Below, piece by piece: positions 53,803-64,000 of a DNA stretch of 64,000 bases; position 1 is the first letter of the stretch, and every line of letters begins with the position of its first letter. This stretch comes from Leptodontidium sp. MPI-SDFR-AT-0119. Lineage: Eukaryota > Ascomycota > Leotiomycetes > Helotiales > Leptodontidiaceae. The stretch spans positions 4,836,001 through 4,900,000 of the forward strand of contig JAHLEZ010000001.1 in assembly GCA_020726505.1 (NCBI GenBank). Reading direction: 5' to 3'. The notes beneath the pieces were generated by a model. It saw nothing but the letters and a program-made list of their open reading frames with translations, did not search any database and was not told where the DNA came from. Position numbers and translations under genes: made by a program.

Positions 53803-55731
53803 TCACTTCGACGCTCCTTCAGGCAACTGCAAGTTTTTCCTCGTCTCGGGACTTGCTGCCTCGGCACCCTTCAGATCCATTTCTGGAGTGTCGCCTTCAA
53901 CTAGACCTGGCTCTTCCTCCACGACCTTCTCCATATTCATCCGCTTCGTGGTATCGTCTGGTTCAGGGATAGCCACTGGGTCGTGACCCTTACCGCTATT
54001 GCTGCCGCTGATACCGATACCTGGAACACCATCCTCTTGAACCTTTCGTTTCGCCTCGCTGACAATCTTTTCTGTTTCGGACATCTTGCCGGAGACTGAG
54101 TTGGGATCGCCTTCTACACCAATGGCGGAAGAGGGCTCCTTGGTTGTGGCCAATAGTGCGGATTTGTTGAAGCGGACAATCATACATGAGAGGTTGTCGG
54201 TACTGAAGCGAGCAAGGGCGTGGTCAACAAGCTGCTTAGCGGCAGCAACTGGATCTTGTTGATTGCGAACCAGGTCTACGGCTTCTTGATCGGAGCAAAC
54301 ATCCCACAACTATACAAACATTAGCATTGAATTTCGGAAATATTGGAAGTAACTTACGCCATCACAAGCGAGAATGATAAATTCATCGAGGTCTGGTTGG
54401 ATGACCGTCTCGGTGGTGTAGGGGTGGCCAGTAACAAGATCCTTCATGTATGAATCTCCCAAAGCTCGAGTAACGGCGAGGACGCCGTTAACTCGGTTGT
54501 TGAGAATAAGACCTCCAGCGTTGGCGACTCTCTTTCCTTCGTTCTCGTCGCTACCCTTATGATCATATGATAATCTCAGCGCCTTACCATTTCTACACAG
54601 GACGATTCTGGCATCTCCAACATTTGCAGTGTACAAAACACGTTGTCGTGAAGCCGTTGTACGAAGTCTGGCATGAGTTGCTTCATTGTTCGCAGCTCCA
54701 GCTGTACTTGTCGATGCACTGGCTTGTGGAGGAGATTTGCTCATGTCAACGCCACTATCCCCAGACTTCTCGTCACTCTTAGAAGCTTCATTCTGAGCCT
54801 GTACTGCTGCTGCTGTTGCTGGTGCAATTGCAGTTGATCCAGTGGCAGATTGAGCATTGGGTATCCTATCTTCCCAGCGGAGAACCGCAGTTACTGCAGT
54901 ACATCCACTGTTCTTCAGGGGAAGTTTCTCCAATTGTGCATCGACAATTGTGAAAGTCTGATCGAGAAGTTCTGGAATTGGCGTATTTGGATTCTTTCGT
55001 ATCGTCTCTTCCAAGATAATGTGAAGCTTCTTTCCGCACCAATCTGCAGCGAATGTACCAGCGTGACCATCAAAGATAGCAAAATATCCATTGTCAGTCT
55101 CCATCATTTCGGCCGAAGAAGTGGTAGGTACAAGACTCGGGGTTGATTCGCTCTGAATTAGCTCCTCGTTGGACTTCGACTTCGTACTCGGAGCATCTGA
55201 GCCCAATGCTGGTGCAGGAGTATGTAGAAAGTTGTACAGGAACGCGTGGGTATCTTCCATAGTACGGCGACATTTCTTGTTCTTGTCTTCCCAAACGCCA
55301 ACTGTAAATGTAGATCTAGGACCGGGTACGGACTCGCCGGCAGAGTTGTTGTGTTGGCCTTGGGGAACGCTGAGTGCTGGATCTTGCTTTCCGAGCTTCT
55401 GAAGTGGTGTTTGAGTATTGGGTTCCTGGCTTCGCATGAAACCGGTGGAATTGGGATTCTTGTCGAAATGTAGAGAGTTTTTGGCGCTGGCTAACAAGGA
55501 GCTGGCCTTCCCTCCAACCCCACTACTCCTGCGCTTCTTCTCAACAGTTGCGCCCGTATCTGCGGCTTGACGACCCGGAGGGCTTCCATTTCCACTGCGC
55601 TTCTCGCCTGCTGCGCTCTCCTCTCCAGCCTTCTGCGCATTCGCTGAGTCCATTGTGATCGGAACGACGGTTTCTGCTTGAGGCGCTGGCACTCCACCTT
55701 CCTTTGGCGGGGACCCAGAGCTGCCAAACAT
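53803..55731 (-). CDS. PTC1: PP2C-type protein phosphatase (Ptc1-like)
   Basis: Exons 55731-54358 and 54309-53803 (48-nt intron, GTAAGT donor) give 626 residues from the ATG at 55731. The PP2C motifs are complete: [98 protein letters not shown] (formed across the splice) and [10 protein letters not shown]. The metal-binding aspartates are in place. The RRTMEDTH...WCGKKLH pattern is closest to yeast Ptc1, a regulator of MAP kinase pathways and organelle inheritance. A Ser/Ala-rich insertion interrupts the catalytic domain, and a long N-terminal extension and acidic tail are present. The frame is open upstream of 55731 to about 55945, where CTATAG could be an acceptor, so a further 5' exon is possible. 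Confidence 0.9.
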
Positions 55732-57355
55732 TCTGTTTAGCAGACCTCCCTGGGAGGAAAAGCTCCTCCGCTTGCTACCTGCCACTTTGGTGATTTCTAA
55801 ATTCGCGTCTCGTAAGGAGACTCTGGAAGGTGCGAGGGCGGAAGTAGGAGGATTCGAGTTTCGTTGGTGGTAGGCAGGGTGAGTTGGAAGGATCGGAACG
55901 CGATATGGTTCGGATGACTGTTTGCCAAAACCAGACTCGGGGTACTATAGAGTTCGCAGAGATGTGTAAACGCAAAGAGGACTGTGGGTATCGTATCGTA
56001 TTGTTTGGAAGTTGGTTGTACCTGGGTTGAAGCCGGTCGGTGGGTAGGCTGGGCGGGTTCCGTTAGCCTCGAACCTCCCTATGACGATGTGTAATGTGGG
56101 GTACAAGTACAAACAAACGAACGGCCTTTGTTTGCAGCACGCGCCCACCAGGATGGATGGCAAATGAAACAGATGGAACTCACGGCTGGGTCGGGTACGG
56201 GACTCTGCCTTTTGGGGTTCAAATGGGGTCAAGATCTGATCCAGGGATCTGGAAATGGTTCTTTAACTGGGAAAGTTGCTGGGAGGTGCCGGAATGCCGC
56301 TGGTTCATACACGGACGGCACTTGGTGTTCGCAGGCACGTCGCACGTACAGTACAGTACGGTACTTGTGGATAATGCACGCAGATCTTGGGACAAAGCCG
56401 CTCTGGATTGCTTGGTTGCGGAGAGACAAGACGAGATGTTGTTGGTGGTGATAGCGATGGCAAAGAGCTTGATTCAAAGATACAGAGCAGAGCAGAGCGG
56501 CACGAAGCCAAGGTGGTGGTGATAACAGGGGGTGTTGTGTGGTGTGGTTTGGTGGTTTGGACTGTTGGGTTTGGGTTCGGTCTTCTATGGCAAGGCAAGG
56601 CAAGGCAAGGAGGGGTCAAGAGGCACAGTAAGACAGTATGTATGTAAGTCGCAGTTGCACAGGCCGGACTTAAGGTAAATCGGCACGAATAGTGGTGGGA
56701 GGACGAAAGGGAAGAAAAAGCGAATGCGAGTTGAAGTTGGACTTGGACTTGGAGTTGTCAGCACAACGAAGAGTCTGGCCTGGTGGTAGGCTGTGCAGAG
56801 TCCAATTGTCCCAATTCGATATCCAGCCAGCTTTTGTTGTTAGCGGAAGACTTCCCTTCCCCACACTCGACCTTAAGCTTCCATTCAGGGGGCGAAAAGT
56901 ACCTAATTAGAGGATCAGATCGGCCTAGAATACACCGTCGGCTCCGAGGCCCTGGTTAGAGGGAGTGGAAGGGAGGAGGAACGGGAGGGTGGGATGTTTT
57001 GATCCGGAGGGATGGGTTGGGAGAGCAAGTGGGAGATACAAGTAGAAATAGAGGGGTAATTGTTTCAGTCTCAAGCCGTGGTTCTTCCATAGCGTCGCCT
57101 CGCAAGCTGACTTTTGACTAGAAATGCAATGCACCTGTGCCGTGAGAGAAAATGGAATCTGGAATGAACACTCCACTTTCTTGAAGTCAAGGCATACATA
57201 CCGGCGGGCAGCATAGAGCGGCGGAATATGACCGCCGCTGGACCGAAACATGAAGAAAAAGCTGCAAGAGGTATTGACTATGAGAATAAACTGAATCCCT
57301 AACTCCTACACTCGATATGAGGAAACGCCGGTGGTGTATTTCGCTATCATCAATC
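55732..57355. other. Phosphatase 5' region and DID4 3' flank
   Basis: 55732-55945 stays open in the phosphatase frame (for example [21 protein letters not shown]) and may be coding. The rest shows no gene. A (CAAGG)4 repeat lies at 56591-56610. Confidence 0.45.
56591..56610. repeat. (CAAGG)4 microsatellite
   Basis: Four perfect pentamers in the intergenic region upstream of the phosphatase gene. Confidence 0.85.
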
Positions 57356-58192
57356 TCATCTTCTCAAGCTGTCCAGTCTGGCCTGGAGATCATTGTCTCC
57401 CGGATCACCTCCCCCACCAGGACCACCCCCAATAGCCTGTGCAACTCGTCCTTCTGGCACAGCAGTGCTTTGAAGACCGGAAGGAGTCTCTCCCATCTGT
57501 AAAATACATCAGTAGCTGGCCTAACACAGAGATAATTTCAAGACTTACAGCATTTTTGAGATCAATTCCAATCTCCTCTAATACTTGTTCGACTACCTCC
57601 TCTCCCTCGGCCTCATCCTCAAGTCCCGTAACATCGTCGATGGCATCATCCATCATCTCTTGTCTCTGATCCATAATGTCGTTCTCCTTCTCGAACTCCA
57701 TCGCTATTCGCTGTAGAGCTGGCAGATTCATGCTTCGGTTCATGTTGCCCAATACACCCGTTGCACCCTTCATGGCCTGCATCATCTGCTCGTTCGTGCG
57801 GACCGTCTATTTCCATAACATCAGTATAACCCCCTCGCGCACTCCTATAGACTACGTACCTGGATCCTCAGAGAGATAGCCTGCAGTTGTGTCCTCATCG
57901 AATAGAACTTCTCAATATATCTCCTCGTCCGCACCAGATCCTTCGCCTGGATCTTGCATGCTCCCATCTGTCCATTCTTCGCGCTCTTCTTGATCTCCTG
58001 AATCAGCTTTTTCTCCTGGTTCTCAAGCTTGACTCGTTCGCGGTCCAGTTCCCGTTGGGTCTTTTCGAGGGATCGCTGGTGTTTGCGCAGACGCTCGGCG
58101 GGCGTCATGCGCTTCCCGAAAGCCCATTCGACGATCTGCGAGCATTGTTAGCTGGAATAATTATGCGCAGGTTCTAAAAGTCTTACATTCAT
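57356..58192 (-). CDS. DID4: ESCRT-III subunit Did4/Vps2 (CHMP2 family)
   Basis: Exons 58192-58187 (MN only), 58135-57860, 57806-57549 and 57496-57356, with introns of 51, 53 and 52 nt, give 226 residues, close to the yeast length. The spliced protein reads MN-IVEWAFGKRMTPAERLRKHQRSL, the CHMP2/Vps2 N-terminus. A basic helical core follows (ACKIQAKDLVRTRRYIEKFY), then VRTNEQMMQAMKG, an acidic regulatory region (MMDDAIDDVTGLEDEAEGEEVVEQVLEEIGIDL) and a C-terminal MIM1-like helix (DNDLQARLDSLRR). It assembles with Vps24 and Snf7 on endosomes and recruits Vps4. It diverges from FZO1. Confidence 0.95.
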
Positions 58193-58610
58193 GGTTGTGT
58201 TGAGGTTTGCGGGTTGGATTTGGGGAATTGGGGAGCTGATATGGAATGTGGTGCCTATCGGCGCGTCGTCATTGTTCTCGCAATCGTGGAAGCTTGGCTC
58301 AGATGTCAAGCGGATTACAGTACTTCTTTCACGATGACTTAATCAAAAACGTCACAACCGACGTAAACATAGAATATTAGCATGGATCAAGGTGAATTGA
58401 GTGCAAAATAAACAATATTTCCTACAACCATTGCCTTATGCAAACCTCGTGGGTCCTCGACAAACAGCAAACCAAAAGGACAAGGGTTGGCACGTGGCGC
58501 TAAGATTGGGAGTGGAATTTGTTCGCCTCCTTGAATCATCACATCATTGCAGAACCACAACAAAGAAATCTCTCTACAACAACCACACGAATGGTTCGCA
58601 CACCGTCACG
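58193..58610. promoter_or_regulatory. Divergent promoter DID4 / FZO1
   Basis: A 418-bp region between opposite start codons. The FZO1 frame is open through most of it but begins at GTG, so I regard it as leader sequence. Confidence 0.5.
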
Positions 58611-61364
58611 ATGAGCCAGGAATATAAGAATGGAAAGGGAAAAGCCGGACCGCAGGAGGAATCGAGTTCGAGCAACGACCGACGACAATCATCGAATCGG
58701 CCTCAGTACATGACGGTTGGATCCGGATCCACTTCAGAGAGCGCTGCCCGTCTGCAGGCGCTTTTGGACAATGATTCAGGGTACGGGGAAAGCATAGCTG
58801 GAGATAGTTTCAATGGAGCGCCGACCTGGAATCCCACTCTGACTGAGGACAGGCCTACGCCTATGCATTCGCCTGTGCCGAGGGGAATGGGAGAGGCGGC
58901 GGACGCGGACAGACGGGTTCAAGCCAATGCCATACATCAATTATGGTATAACCAACATCGAGCCGCTCTCGCCAGGTCGATAAACAAAGTGGTTGAGACG
59001 TTGAAATCTCTGCAGGAGATGAACGCGTCGTGGCCGGCAACATATCCTTCCGTTCAACGCGCCCAAGCATCACAACCCCAAGGACAAGATCCACGGCCGG
59101 GTCTGGTCCATACTCAGACATCAGGCCCTGGATCTAAAGAGATTGCACCCCCTCGGCCAGGCCTTGCGAGGCGGTCACAGACTTTCGGAGCAGATCCTAC
59201 GGAAGCAGAATCAAGCAAGGAGGCCGAGCAGCGAACAGTATCCGAACCACGATTGATCACACCACAAATCGCCCAGGAGTTTTCGATATTGAAGTTGGAT
59301 TTGAAGCTGGGAGCCCTGCATCAGACCGAGCTGGTACATTCATTGGAGAAGAACTCGATAGCTTCACTGCTAGATGGAAAGATCAGTTCAAGTATCAACC
59401 ATCTACTGAACCTCCGAGAGCGGATAGAGGATACGTCGAGCAAGGTCCTGGTCACTGGAGATTTAAATGCTGGAAAGTCGACATTCTGCAATGCTCTTCT
59501 GAGGAGGAAGATCTTGCCCGAGGACCAGCAACCGTGCACCAGTATTTTTTGCGAAGTATTGGATGCCAGGGAAAATGGTGGAGTGGAGGAGGTTCATGCG
59601 ATTCACAAGGAAGCGACGTACAACCGACATGACGAGAGCACATATGATGTTTTCACATTGCTTGATTTGGAGAAGATTGTTACAGACCATGACACATACA
59701 CTCAGTGTAAAGTCTACGTCAAGGATGTCCGCTCAATTGACGAGTCACTACTCAACAACGGCGTGGTGGATATCTCTATTATCGATGCGCCTGGTTTGAA
59801 TTTGGATACCACGAAGACTACGGCTATCTTTGCTCGCCAGGAAGAAATTGATGTGGTTGTATTCGTTGTTTCGGCCGCAAACCATTTCACTATAACTGCC
59901 AAAGAGTTTATTTGGGCAGCAGCAGCAGAGAAGGCATACATCTTCATCGTCGTCAATGGGTATGATAATATCAAGGACAAGAACCGGTGCAAAAAGATGA
60001 TTTTAGAACAAGTCCAGGGTCTCAGCCCCAGGACGTTCAAGGAGTCAGCTGAATTAGTACATTTCGTATCAAGTAATGCCATTCCAACAGCACCAACTCC
60101 ACCTGGAGGAAACGGAGGAAGTGGGAGTGGGAGCTCGAGTGGAGGAGGAGATGGACCAGATTTCGACGATTCGGATCCAAAGGGCAAAGGAAAGGACAAG
60201 GAGAAGATTCGAGATTTCGAGGATCTGGAGCAATCTTTAAGACGTTTCGTGCTTGAGAAGCGAGCCCGTTCAAAATTGGCTCCAGCCAAGACGTACCTGC
60301 TGAACGTTCTCGGAGACGTCCAGACACTTGCTACAGTAAATCAGGAGGTTGCACAATCCGAGCTCGACCGAGTGACGAAGGAGTTGAATGACCTAGAACC
60401 TCTATTGGAAGCTTCAAAGAAGGCAAAAGCCGAAGTCAGTGATGACATTGATCGAACAATCGAGGCTACCTGCCAAGGTATCTACGACCACACCCGATCG
60501 ACTCTCACAGCCTCGATATCCCAAGCTGCCGACGAAGACCTTGGTGTTCCATACCCAGGTCTCCTCAGCGTCTTCGAATACGCCGAAGATATCAAGGAAG
60601 CCATGCTTTCTCAGATATCCGCGTCAGTCGCAATCTGTGAAGAGCACGCTCGCCAGAGGACCGTCGAAGGCGTCAATTCCATCAAGCAACTCGGCCTGCT
60701 CCACCTTGGCGATGAGTACACGGATCTCAGCTTCCGAAGCGATGTCATGTTCCGTCGCAAACGTGATATCCTAGCCCGACAAGTCGAAATCGAGACCGAG
60801 CTGTGGGACTTCTTCGACTGGCACACCATTCTTCAACGCCAGGAGAAGATGGCCGGAACAGGAATGGCCCTCACCGTCGCCACCGCAGTTGGAAGCCGTA
60901 TGGTCGGCGGTTTCGGTTGGGTAGACGGTGCAATGAGCGCAGCAAAAGTCGTCGGGAACAACAACCTCCGCAAACTGATCCTACCAGGTGTAGTTGCCAC
61001 TGCCATCGCAGCAACCTACTACATTCTCCTCCAAATCCCACACTCACTCCCGCAACGCCTGAGCAGCAAGATCAGCACACAGCTCGCAGAAATCGACTAC
61101 GTGCACTCAAACTCCACCCGCATCTCGTCATCAGTGCGGAAAGTCCTGCGTTTCCCAGCCGATAACCTGAGAGTTGGTCTACAGCGCTCAGTGGAGCAGC
61201 TGGGCAGCAAGCGAGAGGAGACGAGGAAGATTAGAGGCGAGAGCGAGGTCGCGAGAAAGTATTTCGGGAACCTTGTCAATGAGACAGGCAGGATTAGGAA
61301 TACAGTCGATGCGGTGGATTTGGAGGGACCGGCTCCAGGTGTAGCTGCAGGCTTTGATCCTTGA
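58611..61364 (+). CDS. FZO1: Mitofusin Fzo1, outer-membrane dynamin-like GTPase
   Basis: Intronless, 917 residues from the ATG at 58611 (MSQEYKNGKG). GTPase motifs: G1 GDLNAGKS (283-290), G2 Thr310, G3 DAPG (392-395) and G4 NGYD (449-452). The helical domain HR1 lies ahead of the GTPase. An unusual Gly/Ser-rich low-complexity insert (about 495-525, GGNGGSGSGSSSGGGDG) interrupts the region after G4. The membrane anchor lies at about 750-810 (TGMALTVATAVGSRMVGGFG and LPGVVATAIAATYYILLQIP), then the HR2 coiled coil to the end. The protein drives fusion of mitochondrial outer membranes. Upstream in-frame sequence from 58401 starts at GTG and lacks coding look, so it is excluded. Confidence 0.95.
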   Translation: MSQEYKNGKGKAGPQEESSSSNDRRQSSNRPQYMTVGSGSTSESAARLQALLDNDSGYGESIAGDSFNGAPTWNPTLTEDRPTPMHSPVPRGMGEAADADRRVQANAIHQLWYNQHRAALARSINKVVETLKSLQEMNASWPATYPSVQRAQASQPQGQDPRPGLVHTQTSGPGSKEIAPPRPGLARRSQTFGADPTEAESSKEAEQRTVSEPRLITPQIAQEFSILKLDLKLGALHQTELVHSLEKNSIASLLDGKISSSINHLLNLRERIEDTSSKVLVTGDLNAGKSTFCNALLRRKILPEDQQPCTSIFCEVLDARENGGVEEVHAIHKEATYNRHDESTYDVFTLLDLEKIVTDHDTYTQCKVYVKDVRSIDESLLNNGVVDISIIDAPGLNLDTTKTTAIFARQEEIDVVVFVVSAANHFTITAKEFIWAAAAEKAYIFIVVNGYDNIKDKNRCKKMILEQVQGLSPRTFKESAELVHFVSSNAIPTAPTPPGGNGGSGSGSSSGGGDGPDFDDSDPKGKGKDKEKIRDFEDLEQSLRRFVLEKRARSKLAPAKTYLLNVLGDVQTLATVNQEVAQSELDRVTKELNDLEPLLEASKKAKAEVSDDIDRTIEATCQGIYDHTRSTLTASISQAADEDLGVPYPGLLSVFEYAEDIKEAMLSQISASVAICEEHARQRTVEGVNSIKQLGLLHLGDEYTDLSFRSDVMFRRKRDILARQVEIETELWDFFDWHTILQRQEKMAGTGMALTVATAVGSRMVGGFGWVDGAMSAAKVVGNNNLRKLILPGVVATAIAATYYILLQIPHSLPQRLSSKISTQLAEIDYVHSNSTRISSSVRKVLRFPADNLRVGLQRSVEQLGSKREETRKIRGESEVARKYFGNLVNETGRIRNTVDAVDLEGPAPGVAAGFDP

Positions 61365-61679
61365 TTCTTCACCAGGTCTACTTCAACCTCTTTCTCCACA
61401 CCGTTCCAACACCCCTACACGCCAGCCAGTCCCTAACACCTACCACGTTCTCCCCCTGGCCCGATTGGGCTACTTCACTTCATACGATCGTTTAATTACC
61501 TACCCACCTACGTACCTACCGATACCCCACCGCTCATTTCATCCGTTCGCTAATTCACATGTCGGCGCTTGGGAGTGAAATGGGGGGAAAACAATCATAC
61601 ACGCACGCACAAATACGCTTTTATGAAGATTGGAAGATGATCGATAGTCATGGCGTTACAATGCATGGTTTGCGGGGTT

Positions 61680-61711
61680 GCTTTTGCTTTTGCCTTTTGC
61701 CTTTTGCCTTT
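61680..61711. repeat. TTTTGC-type short tandem repeat
   Basis: About five units of GCTTTT or GCCTTTT in tandem in the FZO1 3' flank. Confidence 0.8.
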
Positions 61712-62190
61712 GATGGCTTTGGTTTTCGAAGATCCCCGCTTCGTTCTTGTTTATTTTTTGGGGTTGTACTTTGAGGTTGGAGGAGATGAAGTGAGATGAG
61801 GTGAGGTGAGGAAGGAGATTAGGGAGGAATGGAAGAAGGATGGGTAACTGAAGGGAGGGAGGGATGGAGTACATATGTACGTGTGTGTAATAGTGCGAAG
61901 TGAAGGAAGGTAAAGCGAATACGACTTTCAAAACAATGGTTTTGTCACTCGCTTAATGCTTCAAATCCAAAACAAGAGGTCACAATGCACGTTTTCAATG
62001 ACACGTTCCTTGACATGGATATCTTATTTTCGCTTTTTCTGTTTGTGACTAGCTGACTACCTATCTATTTAGACGGACCACAAAGCGGAAGAAGAATAAG
62101 AATTCGCAAACTATGCAGCGCAAGCTATGGGGCGAGAAAACCTTCCCTCTCAATCTCGCTTCATCCGCATGCTGAAATATTCCATGATTT

Positions 62191-62220
62191 CGTTCATCCA
62201 TTCGTTCGTGCGTTCGTTCG
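62191..62220. repeat. CGTT/CGTTC-rich short repeat
   Basis: Repeated CGTTC and TTCGTTCG units in the CAND1 3' flank. Confidence 0.7.
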
Positions 62221-62355
62221 GTCATTTCATGCATGCGTTTCATTCGTATCATCATCCATCATAAACCCAGATGTTGCATCCATCTATCTATCCACCGTTG
62301 GGTGCGTAGACGTAGGTGGGATGGGTGTGTTGAGTGGTGAGGCTGGAGTGCTCAT

Positions 62356-64000
62356 CTACCGAGGCTCCCTAAGCTCGGCCGCTCGCAGACGATTTAGTTG
62401 GAACTCATAGTCCTTTCCAATCCACTCCCAGTAAGCGCGCCAGGTTTCGTGTTGGCCAGACTGTGCGCCGACAGGACTGCTCGCACCGGGAATTGCGGCG
62501 TGGAGCGTCAGGGAGACGCGCAAACAGCTTTTGACGGCTTCACTTTGCTTCTCGAGTTCTTGCTTGACAGCATTGTCCTTGAGCTTGATGGAGATGATTT
62601 GCCGGTAGCAATCGGCGATGGCATCGAGGCGTCGGGCGGTCTCTTCTGGATCGAGGACAATAAGCTTGGTGAGCATCAGGTTACAGAGCGAGCGGATATC
62701 GTGTTCGTCTTGGAGACCAGCAATAATGCGGTCATAGAAGTGGACGATGTTGAGGCGGGAGAAAGCTGTTTCCATAAGAGAGTAGAGGGTCTCATAGGCA
62801 CTCTGTTTGACAAGTTAGTACTTGATATTACGACGACATGAGGGCACGTACCTTGCGGACTTCAAGACCGTCGTCAATCTTGTGCTTGAAGGGTCCCATG
62901 TTGACTTCTCGAATCAACGCCGTATTGATGTTTGACTCGTGTATTACAAGTGGCATAAGAATACCAAGAGCTGGAATGATGAGGTCAGGCTTGTTGTGAG
63001 CAGCAGAATTGAGAGTGGTGAGAGCAAGACGTCGGTTCTCCAACTCGGTGTCACGAAGCATGACAGCAAGCATGTCGATGAGTTCTAAGTTTAGAACAGA
63101 GTCGAATGTCTCGTCATTTTCGGCCAACGTATATCGAATTGCTTGGATAGCCATGGCACGAACTGATGGAGCTTTGTTGCCCAAGTATGTCTGAGGAAAT
63201 TAGCAACAAAATGACATTAGTGGAATCTGAGTCTTTACCTTCAGCTCTGGTATGTATGTCTTTGGATCGATGATAGCAACTCTTCCAATGCACTCTGCCC
63301 CAACTGCCTTATTGTCTTCTGATTGAGATGCCTTCAATAGACGGCCCCAAATCGCCTTCGTCTGGCTGCTAATGTCGATCGAATTTTGACTTGCTTGTTG
63401 AAGAATCTCCTTGATGGAGTGAAGAAGCAAGTACTGGGCATTTCCACCCTTGTCCATTGTCGACAATATCTCAGGCAAATAGACTGCGGTGTTACCTGCA
63501 CCTGCACGTCCGAGGGCAACGGCAGCAGCGAGAGGGACTTTGTCCGACGCGGCGTTGAATTGACCTGTGAATGTCGAGGGTTGAAGTGGAGATTTCGTTC
63601 CCATTCGCAATCCAGCTTCACCAAGGACGGCGAGTGCCAGGCATCTCCGAGGGTCATCAGAACTTGGATTGACAACTTCCGTCAAGAAATTGTCAATGTT
63701 CACGCCGACTGACGGTCCGCCGTAGACCAAAAGGGTACCGATGACTTTTCCAACAACGGCAGGGTCTCCATTTACGCTTACGTTCTGTAAAAGACCAGCC
63801 ATGAGCTTCTGTCCGGCACCCTTTTGGCCAATATTTGTGACCAATGTCAAAATTGCGTCCAGGACTGCGCCTCCAAGAGGAGCAGTCAGGAGTTGGCAAA
63901 GTCCGCTATTGAGTTGATCCGTAACAACGAGCTCAGGGCTGTCCGCAACCAACGCCGATAGAACAATCAGTGCTGGGCCAAGAAGATGAAGATCAGCGGT
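62356..64000 (-). CDS. CAND1: CAND1/TIP120 cullin-associated protein, C-terminal part (runs off right edge)
   Basis: Three exons visible: from the edge at 64000 to 63239, 63190-62852, and 62802-62356. Introns are 48 and 49 nt and in phase, giving 516 codons including the stop. The sequence is HEAT-repeat type (ALAVLGEAGLRMG, AAVALGRAGAGNTAVYLPEIL, VRAMAIQAIRYTLA). The TIP120 domain signature follows: ALTTLNSAAHNKPDLI, PFKHKIDDGLEVRKSAYETLY, DIRSLCNLMLTKLIVLDPEE, RLDAIADCYRQIISIKLKDNAVKQELEKQ and YWEWIGKDYEFQL. CAND1 wraps un-neddylated cullins and exchanges substrate receptors of SCF-type ubiquitin ligases. The N-terminal part is outside the window. Confidence 0.93.

Larger units (their letters stand above)
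61365..62355. other. Intergenic between convergent FZO1 and CAND1
   Basis: Contains a TTTTGC repeat and a CGTTC-rich stretch (listed separately). No gene recognised. Confidence 0.5.

Noticed and set aside
1..64000. tRNA, 5S rRNA, spliceosomal RNA, CRISPR or intact transposon
   Set aside because: I looked for T-loop consensus, 5S and U6 core sequences, regularly spaced repeats with unique spacers, and transposase or reverse-transcriptase motifs, and found none. A covariance-model and repeat-library scan would be decisive.

Overview
The window is nuclear DNA of a filamentous ascomycete (Pezizomycotina). The introns are short (about 47-70 nt, GTAAGT/GTATGT-type donors, CTAAC/CTGAC-type branch sites). 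Genes are packed on both strands without operons, and the families present are typical of these fungi: DUF6594, 2EXR/F-box-like proteins, Zn2Cys6 factor, AA9-like oxidase, tannase, GPI-anchored Ser/Thr-rich protein. A member of Leotiomycetes is my best guess from the look of the housekeeping proteins, but that is weak. I saw no tRNA, rRNA, CRISPR array or intact transposon.

Layout. 1-5.6 kb is a compact housekeeping block: start of a Ubp1-like deubiquitinase (cut by the left edge), ALB1 (60S biogenesis), MFAP1 (spliceosome) and POL12 (DNA polymerase alpha B subunit). 5.6-43 kb is looser, with gaps up to 3 kb. It carries lineage-variable genes: a 2EXR protein, a four-CX3C GPI-anchored wall protein, an unusual protein with two tandem retropepsin-like domains next to a divergent DUF6594 membrane protein, a decayed-looking AA9 gene that lacks the copper-binding N-terminal histidine, a SAM methyltransferase, a Zn2Cys6 transcription factor divergent from an NHA1-type Na+/H+ antiporter, a second F-box-like protein, a GNAT acetyltransferase, a membrane-anchored fucose-lectin-like protein, an unrecognised two-exon gene and an eight-exon ammonium transporter with a long extra loop. 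43.8-64 kb is again mostly housekeeping: UTP14 and mL41 from a 174-bp bidirectional promoter, an archaemetzincin, a secreted tannase, a PTC1-like PP2C, DID4/VPS2 (ESCRT-III) divergent from FZO1 (mitofusin), and the 3' end of CAND1 (cut by the right edge).

Genes act individually rather than as a pathway. Shared themes are ribosome assembly (ALB1, UTP14, mL41), mitochondrial biology (mL41, FZO1), ubiquitin control (UBP1, CAND1) and cell-surface or nutrient interaction (GPI protein, AA9, tannase, lectin, antiporter, ammonium transporter). Exon borders were worked out by hand from splice motifs, reading phase and family resemblance. Several automatic frames start at non-ATG codons, and I moved these to the first credible ATG.

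The points most worth following are the double retropepsin protein, the His1-less AA9 gene with broken frames, the ammonium transporter loop, and a transcription-factor intron that begins with four 17-nt repeats each carrying a consensus 5' splice site.
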